Positions 18,459 through 27,842 are shown, counted from the first letter of the stretch. The stretch is 59,780 nucleotides of DNA from Helicobacter aurati (GCF_003364265.1 NZ_NXLW01000012.1:1-59780); one strand, 5' to 3'. Numbers and translations: made by a program. The notes: generated by a model not told the origin, from the letters alone.

Positions 18459-19826
18459 TTAATTACGATTTTGTCGCGCCATCCACGATTCTAAGAAATT
18501 AATGTGATACCGTCCATTCATTACGTCGGAATCTTGAAATAAATCTTTGAAAAGCGGCAATGTTGTTTTGATACCTTCGATTCGAATTTGTTTCAACGCG
18601 CGATTCATTCTTGCAATAGCCATTTCTCGACTCTCATCATAAACAATCATTTTTGCTAGCAGAGAATCATAAAATGGCGGAACGACACGACCATTAAACA
18701 ACATTGTATCAATGCGGATTCCCGCTCCTGTTGGATAGAATACTTCACTGATTTTGCCCGGACTTGGAAAGAAATTATTGTTCGGATCTTCTGCATTGAT
18801 GCGAACTTCGATAGAGCTACCTCTTATCGCAATATCTTCTTGATTAAAACGCAAAGCTTCTCCATCGGCGATACGTAACATTTCACGTACCAAATCCACA
18901 CCTGTAATCATTTCTGTGATGGCATGCTCGACTTGAATTCTCGTATTCATTTCGAGAAAATAAAATTTCTTTCTCTCTTCATCATAGAGAAACTCTAATG
19001 TTCCAGCCCCTTTATATTTCACAAGCTTCGCAAGTTTTAGTGCACTTTGACACAATTCCTCACGAGTCGCACTATCTAAGGTAGGGCTTGGAGCTTCTTC
19101 GACAATCTTCTGCCTTCTTCTCTGCAAGGAGCATTCTCTATCGTAAAGATGAATCACATTTTCGCCATCTCCTAAGACTTGCACTTCAATATGCCTTGCC
19201 TTTGGGAGATAAGCCTCAAGATACACTCCGCCATTTCCAAAGGCGGCTTTGGCTTCAGCACTTGCGATATTAAACTGCATTTGTAATTCATTGGAATCTT
19301 GTACAATGCGAATGCCCTTTCCACCACCGCCAGCTATTGCTTTAATGGCTATCGGATAGCCGATTATTTCTGCCGCATGCAATGCCTCTTCAAGATTCCA
19401 AAGCACATCACTGCCCAAAATAGTCGGCACTCCCGCTTCTTTTGCCTGTAAAATCGCTTGCGATTTATCTCCCATTGTCTCAATAATCTCACTACTTGGT
19501 CCAACAAAAATAAGCCCAGATTCTGTAACTTTACGCGCAAATTTCGAATTTTCACTCAAAAAGCCGTATCCCGGATGAATAGCGTCTGCTCCTACTTTTT
19601 TCGCTGCATCAATGATTTTATCCATATCAAGATAGCTTTTATACGCCAAACTCTCTCCAATATGTACTGCTTCATCTGCACACTGCGAGGCAAGATTCCC
19701 TTTATCTGCGTCAGTATAAATAGCTACCGTGTTCATACCTAATTCTTGTGCTGCTTGAATAATTCTGACAGCTATTTCGCCGCGATTAGCAATTAAGACT
19801 TTTTGTATATTTGTCGGTTTGTACAT
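18459..19826 (-). CDS. accC: Biotin carboxylase of the 5-oxoproline cluster (AccC paralogue)
   Basis: This 455-residue ATP-grasp biotin carboxylase carboxylates biotin on a carrier protein. Motifs seen are the N-terminal LIANRGEIAVRII, glycine loop GGGGKGIRIV, ECSLQRRRQKIVEEAPSP and EMNTRIQVEHAITE. Its position between a one-domain biotin carrier and pxpB points to a dedicated role with the Pxp proteins rather than fatty-acid synthesis, but no carboxyltransferase is present; the substrate is unknown. A clear ribosome binding site (AAGGAGCAATAA) precedes the ATG. It is separated from the carrier gene by 337 bp with a large inverted repeat. Confidence 0.9.
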   Translation of the reverse strand: MYKPTNIQKVLIANRGEIAVRIIQAAQELGMNTVAIYTDADKGNLASQCADEAVHIGESLAYKSYLDMDKIIDAAKKVGADAIHPGYGFLSENSKFARKVTESGLIFVGPSSEIIETMGDKSQAILQAKEAGVPTILGSDVLWNLEEALHAAEIIGYPIAIKAIAGGGGKGIRIVQDSNELQMQFNIASAEAKAAFGNGGVYLEAYLPKARHIEVQVLGDGENVIHLYDRECSLQRRRQKIVEEAPSPTLDSATREELCQSALKLAKLVKYKGAGTLEFLYDEERKKFYFLEMNTRIQVEHAITEMITGVDLVREMLRIADGEALRFNQEDIAIRGSSIEVRINAEDPNNNFFPSPGKISEVFYPTGAGIRIDTMLFNGRVVPPFYDSLLAKMIVYDESREMAIARMNRALKQIRIEGIKTTLPLFKDLFQDSDVMNGRYHINFLESWMARQNRN

Positions 19827-20163
19827 ATTTATTGCTCCTTATCTTAGAATCTTATTGCTCTTGCTGCCCATTAATCTCAACTTTACAAAGGACAAAGGAA
19901 ATTCATAGGGAATTATAGATTTCGGTTATAGAATCTATCAATTCCCTATGAATTTAGAATCTTAATATTCGCCCTATATTTATAATTCACACATCACGTA
20001 ACAAGAGCTCATTCTTATTGTCCTGAAATGCGACAAGTAAGCAATTTGGCACTTATTTACTAGGTTTAAGCAATAAATACCGTGAAGCCTCACGGCATTC
20101 GAGAATGAATAGCCTATTCTTTATGCAATCCTATTCAAATGAAAACGAATGATTCTAAACTGC
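19827..20163. repeat. Gap inside the pxp cluster with a long perfect inverted repeat
   Basis: There is no gene in these 337 bases. The main structure is a 16-bp perfect inverted repeat (left arm 19899-19914, right arm 19940-19955, core TTCATAGGGAATT) with a further 7-bp pair inside (ATAGATT/AATCTAT, one bulged base) and a 10-nt loop. A smaller hairpin CCGTGA-AGCC-TCACGG lies near 20079-20095. Neither has a good U-tract on the minus strand. It may be an RNA processing or attenuation site, a repeat element, or remains of a lost gene. Confidence 0.75.
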
Positions 20164-20397
20164 CTACTCAACTATAAACAATACATCACCGGGATTCACA
20201 AACTGCTCATTATCTACTTTAATTGCAACAATGCTGCCTTTGTAGCCTGCCTTAATTTCATTAAAAGTTTTCATTACCTCAACTAAACACACAGTAGTGT
20301 CTTCGTCCACTTTGCTACCAACCTCTACAAAGGGTGCTGCATCTGGATTGGGTTTGCGATAAAATGTACCTGGTATTGGACTTAAAATTTCTGCCAT
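20164..20397 (-). CDS. Stand-alone biotinyl carrier domain protein
   Basis: This 77-residue protein consists only of a biotinyl domain. The biotin-accepting lysine is in VEVMKTF (about residues 39-45), a variant of the usual EAMKM. It starts MAEILSPIPGTFYRKPNPD, like the C-terminal domain of AccB without the N-terminal half. It is the expected substrate of the biotin carboxylase encoded downstream. AAGGAGAATATC precedes the ATG, and it begins 23 nt after pxpA, so it is cotranscribed with pxpA. Confidence 0.88.
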   Translation of the reverse strand: MAEILSPIPGTFYRKPNPDAAPFVEVGSKVDEDTTVCLVEVMKTFNEIKAGYKGSIVAIKVDNEQFVNPGDVLFIVE

Positions 20398-20420
20398 GAT
20401 ATTCTCCTTAATTGATATAA

Positions 20421-21194
20421 CTACGATGTGTGAACGACTGGTTTCGTAATCTCTATACCGTTCTTCGTGAGCAATTCTCTTGTAGCTTGAATAAGGCTTA
20501 ATGCCCCTGCGGTATCACTATGAATACAAACAGAATCAAAATCTACTTCAATAATTTTGCCCGTAACAGACACCACAACGCCCTCTTTACAAGCTTTCAA
20601 AACCTTACTGGCTACTTCATCTGGAGTGTAAGCCCTCGCTCTACGAACCATAACAAGCTCTCCATTATCGCCATAGTCTCTATCGCCATAAAATTCCCGT
20701 ACATACGGCTGCTTGAGCTCTTTGGCTACTTCATAAGTCACTGTGCTTTGCATGCAATAAATAGGAAGTGTAGAATCGATTCTTTGTAAAGTTTTAATAA
20801 GCAGCTCCGAAAATTCCCTATCTTTTGAAGCATGAATATACAACGAACCGTGCGGTTTAAAATGATGTAATTCTCCGCCTTCAAGCGTAATAAATTCGCG
20901 CAATGCTCCAAGTTGATAAAGACAATCATTAACCAATTCATCAGCCCTTGCAACAATATGTCGCCTACCAAATCCTACTAAATCGCGAAATCCAGGATGC
21001 ACGCCAATAGCCACATTATTTACAATAGCGTGTTGTATGGAATGTCGCATAATATTCGGGTCGCTCGCATGGAAACCCGCTGCAATATTGCAACTACTAA
21101 TTAAAGGCATGATTTCATCATCAACACCATCACCAATAATCCACGCGCCAAAACATTCCCCCATATCGCTATTGAGGTCAATTTGCGTTTTCAT
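20421..21194 (-). CDS. pxpA: 5-oxoprolinase subunit PxpA (LamB/YcsF family)
   Basis: This LamB/YcsF-family subunit of 5-oxoprolinase has about 257 residues. The start ATG at 21194 gives MKTQIDLNSDMGECFGAW, the classic family N-terminus, with AAAGGA upstream; an earlier ATG at 21221 would add nine residues. Other family motifs are SCNIAAGFHASDP, GVHPGFRDLVGFGRR, HFKPHGSLY and a C-terminal VCIHSDTAGA. It is the first gene of the cluster pxpA - biotin carrier - biotin carboxylase - pxpB - pxpC and faces yebC divergently. Confidence 0.93.
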   Translation of the reverse strand: MKTQIDLNSDMGECFGAWIIGDGVDDEIMPLISSCNIAAGFHASDPNIMRHSIQHAIVNNVAIGVHPGFRDLVGFGRRHIVARADELVNDCLYQLGALREFITLEGGELHHFKPHGSLYIHASKDREFSELLIKTLQRIDSTLPIYCMQSTVTYEVAKELKQPYVREFYGDRDYGDNGELVMVRRARAYTPDEVASKVLKACKEGVVVSVTGKIIEVDFDSVCIHSDTAGALSLIQATRELLTKNGIEITKPVVHTS

Positions 21195-21373
21195 TAGAAA
21201 TCCTTTACTTGTGATATTCATTTGACATATAGTTTCGTTTTAATTTACAATAAGAGTGAGATAAGAAATACAAAAAATATTGTTACATAGAAATTGTTTT
21301 TCAAAAATTTGAACACATATTCAAAAATATAGAATTTTTAACCACAATATATAGCAAATAAAGAATAAATTTC

Positions 21374-21394
21374 TACATTATCATAATGTATAAT
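21374..21394 (+). promoter_or_regulatory. Perfect palindrome overlapping a TATAAT box
   Basis: TACATTATCATAATGTA (21374-21390) is a perfect 8-1-8 palindrome whose last bases run into TATAAT (21389-21394) on the plus strand. It lies in the 325-bp divergent region between pxpA and yebC. The AT-rich shape recalls Fur/NikR-like operators but matches neither consensus exactly. The promoter would serve yebC, 126 nt downstream. Nothing else was seen in this gap. Confidence 0.5.
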
Positions 21395-21519
21395 AAAGTA
21401 ACAATGCTAAAAAAAAAGAACAATTATCCAAATGAATTACAAAGAAAATACGATTAAAAGCGCAAACGAGTATTTAATCGCTTATGTTAGAATCAAGTAT
21501 TTGAGACGGGAGATTATGT

Positions 21520-22257
21520 ATGGGAAGAGCTTTTGAATACAGAAGAGCCGCAAAAGAAAAACGATGGGATAAAATGAGCAAAGTTTTCCCCAAACTTGCT
21601 GCAGCCATTACATTAGCCGCAAAACAAGGCGGAATAGATCCAGAAATGAATGCGAAACTCCGCACAGCTATTGCTAATGCAAAAGCGCAGAATATGCCAA
21701 AAGACAACATAGAATCTGCCATTAAAAGAGCGACTGCAAAAGAAGGGAATTTTATTGAAACATCATACGAAGGCAAGGGAGCAAACGGCGTATTAATTTT
21801 TATTGAATGCGCAACCGATAATCCTACAAGGACGGTAGCAAATATCAAAAGTTACTTTAATAAAACGCAGGGCGCGAGCTTGCTTACAAATGGTGCTATT
21901 GAGTTTATGTTTGAACGCAAAGGTGAATTTCATATTGACTTAAACGGTCAAGATAGAGATTCTATCGAGCTTAATCTTATTGATTATGGTTTGGATTCTC
22001 TACAAAAATATCAAGGCGAAACAGATGAAGAATCTTCGAATAAACATAGATACATTGCGTATTGTCAATATGAAGATTTTGGGCAACTCGCTGCAGGATT
22101 AGAATCTCTAGGCATTGCCCCACTTTCAGCAAAGCTCGTACGTATTCCCACCTCTCCTATCACTCTTACAGAAGAACAAATCATAGAGCTAGAAAAGCTA
22201 CTCGACAAGATTGAGGATGATTCTGATGTACAAGCAGTTTATACTAATCTCGCCTAA
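21520..22257 (+). CDS. YebC/PmpR family transcriptional regulator or translation factor
   Basis: This 245-residue YebC/PmpR (TACO1) family protein is recognised from its N-terminus ([21 protein letters not shown]) and the stretch [17 protein letters not shown]. Members are cytoplasmic; some regulate transcription and recent work links others to relief of ribosome stalling. GGGAG lies upstream of the ATG at 21520. The length is normal. It stands alone between the divergent pxp cluster and an MFS gene 123 nt downstream. Confidence 0.92.
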   Translation: MGRAFEYRRAAKEKRWDKMSKVFPKLAAAITLAAKQGGIDPEMNAKLRTAIANAKAQNMPKDNIESAIKRATAKEGNFIETSYEGKGANGVLIFIECATDNPTRTVANIKSYFNKTQGASLLTNGAIEFMFERKGEFHIDLNGQDRDSIELNLIDYGLDSLQKYQGETDEESSNKHRYIAYCQYEDFGQLAAGLESLGIAPLSAKLVRIPTSPITLTEEQIIELEKLLDKIEDDSDVQAVYTNLA

Positions 22258-22380
22258 TTGCTTACAAAACGTTAGTGGTATTATTGTACAACTGTTGTCA
22301 TAATTGTCGTTGTAGAATCTTGAAACTTCTTCTTAATGTTGCAATAAGAAATGTACTAATTCCTAAAAGTAAGGCATAGC

Positions 22381-23766
22381 ATGTTCAAGCAAATTCTTCC
22401 TCTTTTAAGTATTCTTGTTTTCCGATTTCTGGGGCTCTTTATCGTTTTACCTGTTATTTCTTTGCTGATTTCTACTATGCCTGATGCTAACGCAATAACT
22501 ATTGGAATCGTCATAGGCGCGCCCTACTTGTTTCAAGTGCTTTGTCAGCCGTTCTTTGGTCGTTGGAGCGACAAATACGGTAGGAAGCCTATACTTATTC
22601 TAGGCTTAATCATTTTCTTGATTGGTTCAATTATTTGCATGCTAGAGAATTCTATCTATTACCTTATAATCGGGCGATGTATTCAAGGTATGGGAGCTAT
22701 TGGGGGGATTTTGACTGCGTTAGTAGCGGATTATGTGCCAGAAGAAAAACGAACAAACGCTATGGCACTGATGGGAATTGGAATCTTCATTAGCTTCATT
22801 ACGGCAATGATACTAGGAGCAATCATAGGCACATCGCATGGGCTTAATGCTCTTTTTGGACTTACCGTAACAGTAACTCTTATTTCACTTGGCATTGCGA
22901 TATTTTTTGTAAAGTCTCCACCAAAAATCCTCTATTCCTATTCGCAAGATTCACAACACTACATGAATAACGAAATGAAAAGAAGTATTGTCATTATGGG
23001 TATAAGTAATTTCCTTGAAAAATTCCTCATGATTTTTACTTTTGCAATAACTCCTATTATTCTGAATCAATATTTAGAAAAAACAGACTTCTGGAAAGTG
23101 TATATTTTGGGTATTTGTATCGCGATGATAGGACTGGGACCATCTTCTGTATTAAGTGAAAAAAGAGGGAAATCATTACAAATTTTGCTTATAAGCATCA
23201 TGCTCTTCTTGATATGCTATATCGGCATGGGACTCTATATTGATTCGGTAACGATATTTATCATTTGCTTAGTGTTTTTCTTTGTAGCATTTTCCATACA
23301 AGAAGCACTTTTGCAAAGCCTAGTAAGCAAATACGCGAAAGCCCGATCTCGCGGGGCAGTCATTGGCGATTTTAGCGCAGCTGGATTTGCTGGAAGCTTT
23401 GTGGGTGCAATGGTTGGAGGCATGTTTCATGATTATCAAATTATTGAAGAATGGCACGGCTATTTTTCAATAATCCTAGTGATATGTTTGTTATTGTGGG
23501 GAATCACTGTGAAATTTTGGTTAGCCAATCCACATAACGCAAAAACACTCTATGTTCATACATCAGAGATAAAAATCCCAAATGATACCATAGAATCAGC
23601 CTTGCAAAATGAACACATTATAGAGTGGTATCGCAACATGAATGAAAATACGATAGTTATTAAATACCGCATTGACAAAATAGATTCTGAAGAAATCCTG
23701 CAATCACTAGGCTCAACCAAAGAAAAATATTCTCAAAATCCTACGGATAAAGTGCCGCATTCTTAA
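22381..23766 (+). CDS. MFS transporter with C-terminal YajR-like domain
   Basis: This 461-residue major facilitator has twelve predicted membrane helices in about the first 390 residues. The MFS motif A is GRWSDKYGRKPI (about 60-71). The last 65 residues are soluble and, after EIKIPNDTIESAL, read like the small ferredoxin-like YAM domain of E. coli YajR. A drug/proton antiporter role is plausible but the substrate is unknown. The 3' end overlaps convergent truD by 26 nt. Confidence 0.85.
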   Translation: MFKQILPLLSILVFRFLGLFIVLPVISLLISTMPDANAITIGIVIGAPYLFQVLCQPFFGRWSDKYGRKPILILGLIIFLIGSIICMLENSIYYLIIGRCIQGMGAIGGILTALVADYVPEEKRTNAMALMGIGIFISFITAMILGAIIGTSHGLNALFGLTVTVTLISLGIAIFFVKSPPKILYSYSQDSQHYMNNEMKRSIVIMGISNFLEKFLMIFTFAITPIILNQYLEKTDFWKVYILGICIAMIGLGPSSVLSEKRGKSLQILLISIMLFLICYIGMGLYIDSVTIFIICLVFFFVAFSIQEALLQSLVSKYAKARSRGAVIGDFSAAGFAGSFVGAMVGGMFHDYQIIEEWHGYFSIILVICLLLWGITVKFWLANPHNAKTLYVHTSEIKIPNDTIESALQNEHIIEWYRNMNENTIVIKYRIDKIDSEEILQSLGSTKEKYSQNPTDKVPHS

Positions 23767-24952
23767 TATATTCCAATAAACTTGTAGCATAAGAGCCGCT
23801 TGGCAGTGTAAACTCTAAAATCGCTTGGGCTTCTCGTGGCATATAAGAGACTTTCATGCTATCTGGATACACCCATGCGTATCGCCTCGTGCCCTGTGCT
23901 TGAATATAATGCGCAAAACGAGATTCTATAATTCCAGCTTGCCCTGTCGCAAAAAGGGATTTAGTGGTATTTTTTGATACAGAATGCCCAAGAGAATCAG
24001 CAAGATCTGCCTCTTTAGAATCTTCACCAATATTCATAGATTCCCGCCCGCTTAGTAATCCCGTGATAGCGATTTGGGACTGCTCCAATCGTTCAATATC
24101 GCTTATCATCGTAGCAAAAGAGCCATGAGCATCTCGGAGAGATTCTCCTCTTGCTTGCCCTAACACAAAGAATCTGCCAAACGGATAATGCTTGCAAATA
24201 TCCCCTATGAGCGGCTTTAATCGCAAAGTAGAGGCATGAAGCACTTTGAGTACTTGCAGTGGCAATTCTAATTGATACTCTTGCTGCAAGGCGACTTTTG
24301 CTTCCTGTGGATTAAGGGAGGAAATAATCGCGCTGATTTTCAAACGAGATTCCAACCAAAGATTAAAATAGTGACTTTGCAAGCTGGAAATAAGGAACTT
24401 TTGTTTTTTTGTTTGTTTATTAGGGGGCTTTGTAATGGACTTCGCAAGCAAATAATTAGCACCAAAAATTCCAAATCGCTGGAATCCAAAGAAATTGGGG
24501 AATCCAAATCGCTTTGCTTGTAGCGCTTCACTCTGCAATCTTGTGAAGTGGTAAGGGGACACCTTTTTTAGTCGAATAAAGAACTTATTGCCGCGTAGAT
24601 GTCCAATTTTTAGTTTATTATTATGCAGGGTTGATTCTATGATTTTGATATTTTTATGAATGACGTGAGGAATGTTGCTAGAGACTTTTGACGGGAGAGA
24701 GAGAAACTGATAACTAAGAGCGTGTTTATCTTTCAAGCCCGCATATCCAATGTCTCTTTGTGGAATCTGTAAGACATTCGCAAGAATCTCAATAGCTTCA
24801 AAAGTACTAAGATTTTTCTTGCGAATTTTTATTATAGTGTGTTCCCCGCTTCCTTGAAATTCGTATAAAGGGATTTCCTCTACAATAAAATCACGAGAAT
24901 TATGAGCGAAAACAAAATCAATTGGTGGATATGATTTACCGTAATACATCAT
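23741..24952 (-). CDS. truD: tRNA pseudouridine synthase D
   Basis: This TruD-family enzyme makes pseudouridine 13 in tRNA-Glu. The catalytic motif is GLKDKHALSYQ with D75 as nucleophile; the N-terminal DFIVEEIPLYEFQGSGEHT and NFFGFQRFG motifs are also typical. At 403 residues it is slightly longer than the H. pylori protein as I remember it, with a Ser-rich insertion around 285-325. AAGGAG precedes the first ATG. It runs convergent to the MFS gene and overlaps its last 26 nt. Confidence 0.92.
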   Translation of the reverse strand: MMYYGKSYPPIDFVFAHNSRDFIVEEIPLYEFQGSGEHTIIKIRKKNLSTFEAIEILANVLQIPQRDIGYAGLKDKHALSYQFLSLPSKVSSNIPHVIHKNIKIIESTLHNNKLKIGHLRGNKFFIRLKKVSPYHFTRLQSEALQAKRFGFPNFFGFQRFGIFGANYLLAKSITKPPNKQTKKQKFLISSLQSHYFNLWLESRLKISAIISSLNPQEAKVALQQEYQLELPLQVLKVLHASTLRLKPLIGDICKHYPFGRFFVLGQARGESLRDAHGSFATMISDIERLEQSQIAITGLLSGRESMNIGEDSKEADLADSLGHSVSKNTTKSLFATGQAGIIESRFAHYIQAQGTRRYAWVYPDSMKVSYMPREAQAILEFTLPSGSYATSLLEYIKNAALYP

Positions 24953-25036
24953 ACCTGCTCCTTAATAAATGAGTAATTATAGCATTCAAGGTCATATTTA
25001 TAATATCATTGACGGGTAGTTTATAAGTAGTTTTGT

Positions 25037-25042
25037 TATAAT
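25037..25042 (+). promoter_or_regulatory. Probable -10 box for the coaD operon
   Basis: TATAAT lies 30 nt upstream of the 25072 start, in an AT-rich stretch. It is the only good plus-strand promoter candidate before coaD-tmk-comF. Confidence 0.55.
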
Positions 25043-25071
25043 CAAGGGCTATATCTCTTGTAAGGATCATT

Positions 25072-25473
25072 ATGTATCTGCTTGAATTTTACTTGCTATT
25101 TTGGGGGATTTCATTTATCTGCGTTATACCAACTCTAATCGTTGGTGCTATCTATATCATCATTAGCAATAAACCTGCTACAAACAAAGAAGAATTTACT
25201 ATTGACACTATGCTTGGCATTATCAAGAATATACAAAACAAAGAAGCTTTCAATGCAGCGTTAAATCAATTCAAAAGTAAATATAAAGTCTTTAATGATC
25301 AAAAAAAATTCGATACATGGATAAACTGCATTAAAGAATTAACAAATACAAGTTACTGGGATACTGACGCTATCGCAAAGTTTGGACAAGAATTAGAGGA
25401 TGCGAATAGCGCACATGCAAAAAATATTTCTGTTGCTATTGCTACTGTACTAAAAACTAAAGAAAAAAAATGA
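25072..25473 (+). CDS. Small membrane-anchored protein of unknown function upstream of coaD
   Basis: This 133-residue protein has one N-terminal membrane helix (about residues 4-32) followed by a soluble, Lys/Asn-rich helical domain of about 100 residues. TAAGGATC precedes the ATG. It lies 18 nt upstream of coaD and is probably cotranscribed with it. I do not recognise a family. Confidence 0.7.
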   Translation: MYLLEFYLLFWGISFICVIPTLIVGAIYIIISNKPATNKEEFTIDTMLGIIKNIQNKEAFNAALNQFKSKYKVFNDQKKFDTWINCIKELTNTSYWDTDAIAKFGQELEDANSAHAKNISVAIATVLKTKEKK

Positions 25474-25491
25474 TTATTTGCAAGGAATGTT

Positions 25492-25971
25492 ATGAAAGAA
25501 TTAGCAATTTATCCGGGGACATTTGACCCCCTAACAAATGGACATGTAGACATTATTAGAAGAAGTGCTACAATGTTTAAACAAGTGATTATAGCGGTTG
25601 CAAAATCAGAATCTAAAAACCCTCTTTATGCTCTCAATGAACGCGAAACAATGGTGAAACTAGCACTAAAGGAATATGGATTCAATAACGCATCATGTTT
25701 ATGTTTCGATAATCTCTTGGCGGATTTTGCTAAAGAATTGGGCGCAACTGTAATTATACGTGGACTCCGCGTGGTAAGTGATTTTGAATACGAACTACAA
25801 ATGGGTTATGCTAATGCTTCCCTTAATGACTCGCTTGATACTATTTATTTTATGCCTACGTTGCAAAATGCCTTTATTAGCTCTTCTATCGTCCGCAGTA
25901 TCATTATGCACAAGGGTAGATTCAATCACCTTGTGCCTGAAAGTATCCATAATTATATTAAGGGCAAATAA
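25492..25971 (+). CDS. coaD: Phosphopantetheine adenylyltransferase
   Basis: This enzyme transfers AMP from ATP to 4'-phosphopantetheine, the penultimate step of coenzyme A synthesis. The nucleotidyltransferase motif is [12 protein letters not shown] (7-18), and the C-terminal ISSSIVR motif follows NAF. It is 159 residues, normal for the hexameric enzyme. AAGGAATGTT precedes the ATG. The stop overlaps the tmk ATG by one base (TAATG), so the two are translationally coupled. The order coaD-tmk-comF agrees with my memory of H. pylori. Confidence 0.96.
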   Translation: MKELAIYPGTFDPLTNGHVDIIRRSATMFKQVIIAVAKSESKNPLYALNERETMVKLALKEYGFNNASCLCFDNLLADFAKELGATVIIRGLRVVSDFEYELQMGYANASLNDSLDTIYFMPTLQNAFISSSIVRSIIMHKGRFNHLVPESIHNYIKGK

Positions 25972-26645
25972 TGCGTTACTTTGTTATTGAAGGAATCGAT
26001 ACAAGTGGCAAAAGCACACAATGGAATCTATTGCGAAAAAAATCCTCTCATGCTTACCTTATAGATTCTTTTTTGCAAGATTCTATGTCTACTATACCTC
26101 CTGAAAGCACCGTCTTTATACAAGAACCAAGTAATACTCCTCTTGGGAATACAATACGTGATATTATTTTACATAAGCAGATTCTCAATAACTCGCGAGC
26201 TATGTTTTTGCTATTCTTAGCACAAAGAGCTGAATTGCTTGCTCATTGCAAATCCCTGCCTAATATTGTCATTTCTGATAGAAGTCTTATTTCTGGAATC
26301 TCCTATGCCACGGATATTGATATAGAGCAGGCTCTCATGCTCAATCTTTTCGCAACACACAATATACTTCCACAAAAAATTGTTTTTTTAGAACTAAGTC
26401 TTGAGGCTCTACAACAACGTCTCACACAAAAAAATACTAGCAATACACAACAGCAAATAGATAATATAGAATCAAAAGGTGCAGCCTATCTCTATCAGAT
26501 TCAAAGGCGACTCAAAGAAACGCTAAAGATAATTACACATTATGCACAAAATAATCAAAGGCAAATAGAGATTTGTTCTCTTGATGCAACGGAACCACAA
26601 AACATATTACATGAAGAAATCTCTAATTTTTTCAAAATATATTGA
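25971..26645 (+). CDS. tmk: Thymidylate kinase
   Basis: This enzyme phosphorylates dTMP to dTDP. The P-loop is EGIDTSGKST (7-16). The downstream motifs FIQEPSNTPLG and SDRSLISGISYA are the expected dTMP-binding and DR(Y/S) elements. At 224 residues it is a little longer than usual, with a Gln/Asn-rich insertion near 160-170. It overlaps coaD by one base. Confidence 0.94.
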   Translation: MRYFVIEGIDTSGKSTQWNLLRKKSSHAYLIDSFLQDSMSTIPPESTVFIQEPSNTPLGNTIRDIILHKQILNNSRAMFLLFLAQRAELLAHCKSLPNIVISDRSLISGISYATDIDIEQALMLNLFATHNILPQKIVFLELSLEALQQRLTQKNTSNTQQQIDNIESKGAAYLYQIQRRLKETLKIITHYAQNNQRQIEICSLDATEPQNILHEEISNFFKIY

Positions 26646-26660
26646 ATCATAAGAATAACA

Positions 26661-27254
26661 ATGTATTGCATTATATGCCATAGGCTAAAATTCAACATCA
26701 TTTGTCAAAAGTGCCTTAACTCATTGTGGCATATAGAATCCAAAAGGCAGCTTGACAACGGATTAAAGGTCTTTAGCTCATTTGCATTTAGTGAATTAAA
26801 AACTCTATTGCATACAAAAGACAATAGCATTGGTAGCAGAGTGTTTAAGCGATTAGGAACTTATGGGGTAACAAGATTCTTTGATACCCATAAGAATCTC
26901 TTAGAATTAGACAGAAGTGATGTTGCTATTGTTTGTGTGCGCAATAAGCATATTGGGCTTTATTCGCATAGTGCTATTCTTGCGCATTGTTTCAAACAAT
27001 TCCGCTTCAAAGTGTTTTACAATGTTTTAATAACGGGCAACAATATTCGTTTCATGCAGTTAAGTCTTCAGGAGAGGAAAAGAGCGAGCAGGGAGTTTTA
27101 CTTTGTTGATTCTGCGCTCAAGGGTAGAACGTCGATTATTTTAGTGGACGATGTGATTACAACAGGACAGACATTGTTTGAAGCAAGCCATATTATTAAT
27201 TCTTCAAAGATTCATGTACTATGCGCATGGACACTCTGCGATGCACGATTTTAA
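26661..27254 (+). CDS. ComF-family phosphoribosyltransferase-like protein
   Basis: This 197-residue ComF-like protein has a short N-terminal zinc-type cluster (CIICHRLKFNIICQKC) and a C-terminal phosphoribosyltransferase fold with the PRPP loop ILVDDVITTGQTL (about 160-172). ComF proteins are linked to natural competence, where they act in the cytoplasm during uptake of single-stranded DNA. It lies 15 nt after tmk in the same operon. That the host is naturally transformable is inference but fits the cassette array and repeats. Confidence 0.85.
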   Translation: MYCIICHRLKFNIICQKCLNSLWHIESKRQLDNGLKVFSSFAFSELKTLLHTKDNSIGSRVFKRLGTYGVTRFFDTHKNLLELDRSDVAIVCVRNKHIGLYSHSAILAHCFKQFRFKVFYNVLITGNNIRFMQLSLQERKRASREFYFVDSALKGRTSIILVDDVITTGQTLFEASHIINSSKIHVLCAWTLCDARF

Positions 27255-27278
27255 TTATAGCATGTTGTAAAAATATGT

Positions 27279-27284
27279 TATAAT
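27279..27284 (+). promoter_or_regulatory. Probable -10 box of the rpsP operon
   Basis: TATAAT within ATGTTATAATACGGG, 39 nt upstream of the rpsP ATG. It begins a new transcription unit after comF. Confidence 0.6.
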
Positions 27285-27322
27285 ACGGGCTTATTTTTTG
27301 CATTTTATATAAGGAATACAAG

Positions 27323-27553
27323 ATGGCAACAGTAATTAGACTAACAAGAATGGGTAGGAAAAAGAAACCTTTTTATCGAATTGTTGTAACTGATTCTCGC
27401 AAGAGAAGAGATGGCGGCTGGATAGAATCATTGGGTATTTATAATCCTGTTACGAATCCAGCGGTGATAAGAATCAACAAAGAAAGATTAGAATATTGGA
27501 AAGGTGTGGGCGCAAAAATGAGCGAGCGAGTAGCATTGTTAAGCAAACAATAG
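27323..27553 (+). CDS. rpsP: 30S ribosomal protein S16
   Basis: This small-subunit ribosomal protein has 76 residues. The N-terminus [21 protein letters not shown] and the following [19 protein letters not shown] are diagnostic. AAGGAATACAAG precedes the ATG. It is the first gene of the block rpsP - KH protein - rimM - obg. Confidence 0.97.
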   Translation: MATVIRLTRMGRKKKPFYRIVVTDSRKRRDGGWIESLGIYNPVTNPAVIRINKERLEYWKGVGAKMSERVALLSKQ

Positions 27554-27584
27554 CTAGAGAGAAAATACGTGAATAGAGTCTAAT

Positions 27585-27842
27585 ATGCACAATACTTCGG
27601 TTGAAAAATTCCTTGAGATATATCTTAAAAAGATTGTGAAATATCCTGAACACATTGCTATTAAACGTGAATTAGGTAAAAAATCTGATTATATGCTTTG
27701 CATAGAAGCGGCAGAAAAAGATGTCGGTAAGATAATTGGTAAAGACGGTAAAATGATTAGTGCATTAAAAAATGTAATCGCGGCAGTTAAGGCAAAGGAT
27801 AACGTCTCCTATGAACTAATTGTTATACCGAAAGAAATCTAA
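27585..27842 (+). CDS. KH-domain RNA-binding protein (KhpA/YlqC family)
   Basis: This 85-residue protein is a single KH domain. The RNA-binding GxxG loop is IIGKDGKMI (about 53-61). It resembles KhpA/YlqC, which in many bacteria lies between rpsP and rimM as here. The stretch AGAGAAAATACGTG upstream is a weak ribosome binding site, and the gap to rpsP is 31 nt. Confidence 0.9.
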   Translation: MHNTSVEKFLEIYLKKIVKYPEHIAIKRELGKKSDYMLCIEAAEKDVGKIIGKDGKMISALKNVIAAVKAKDNVSYELIVIPKEI

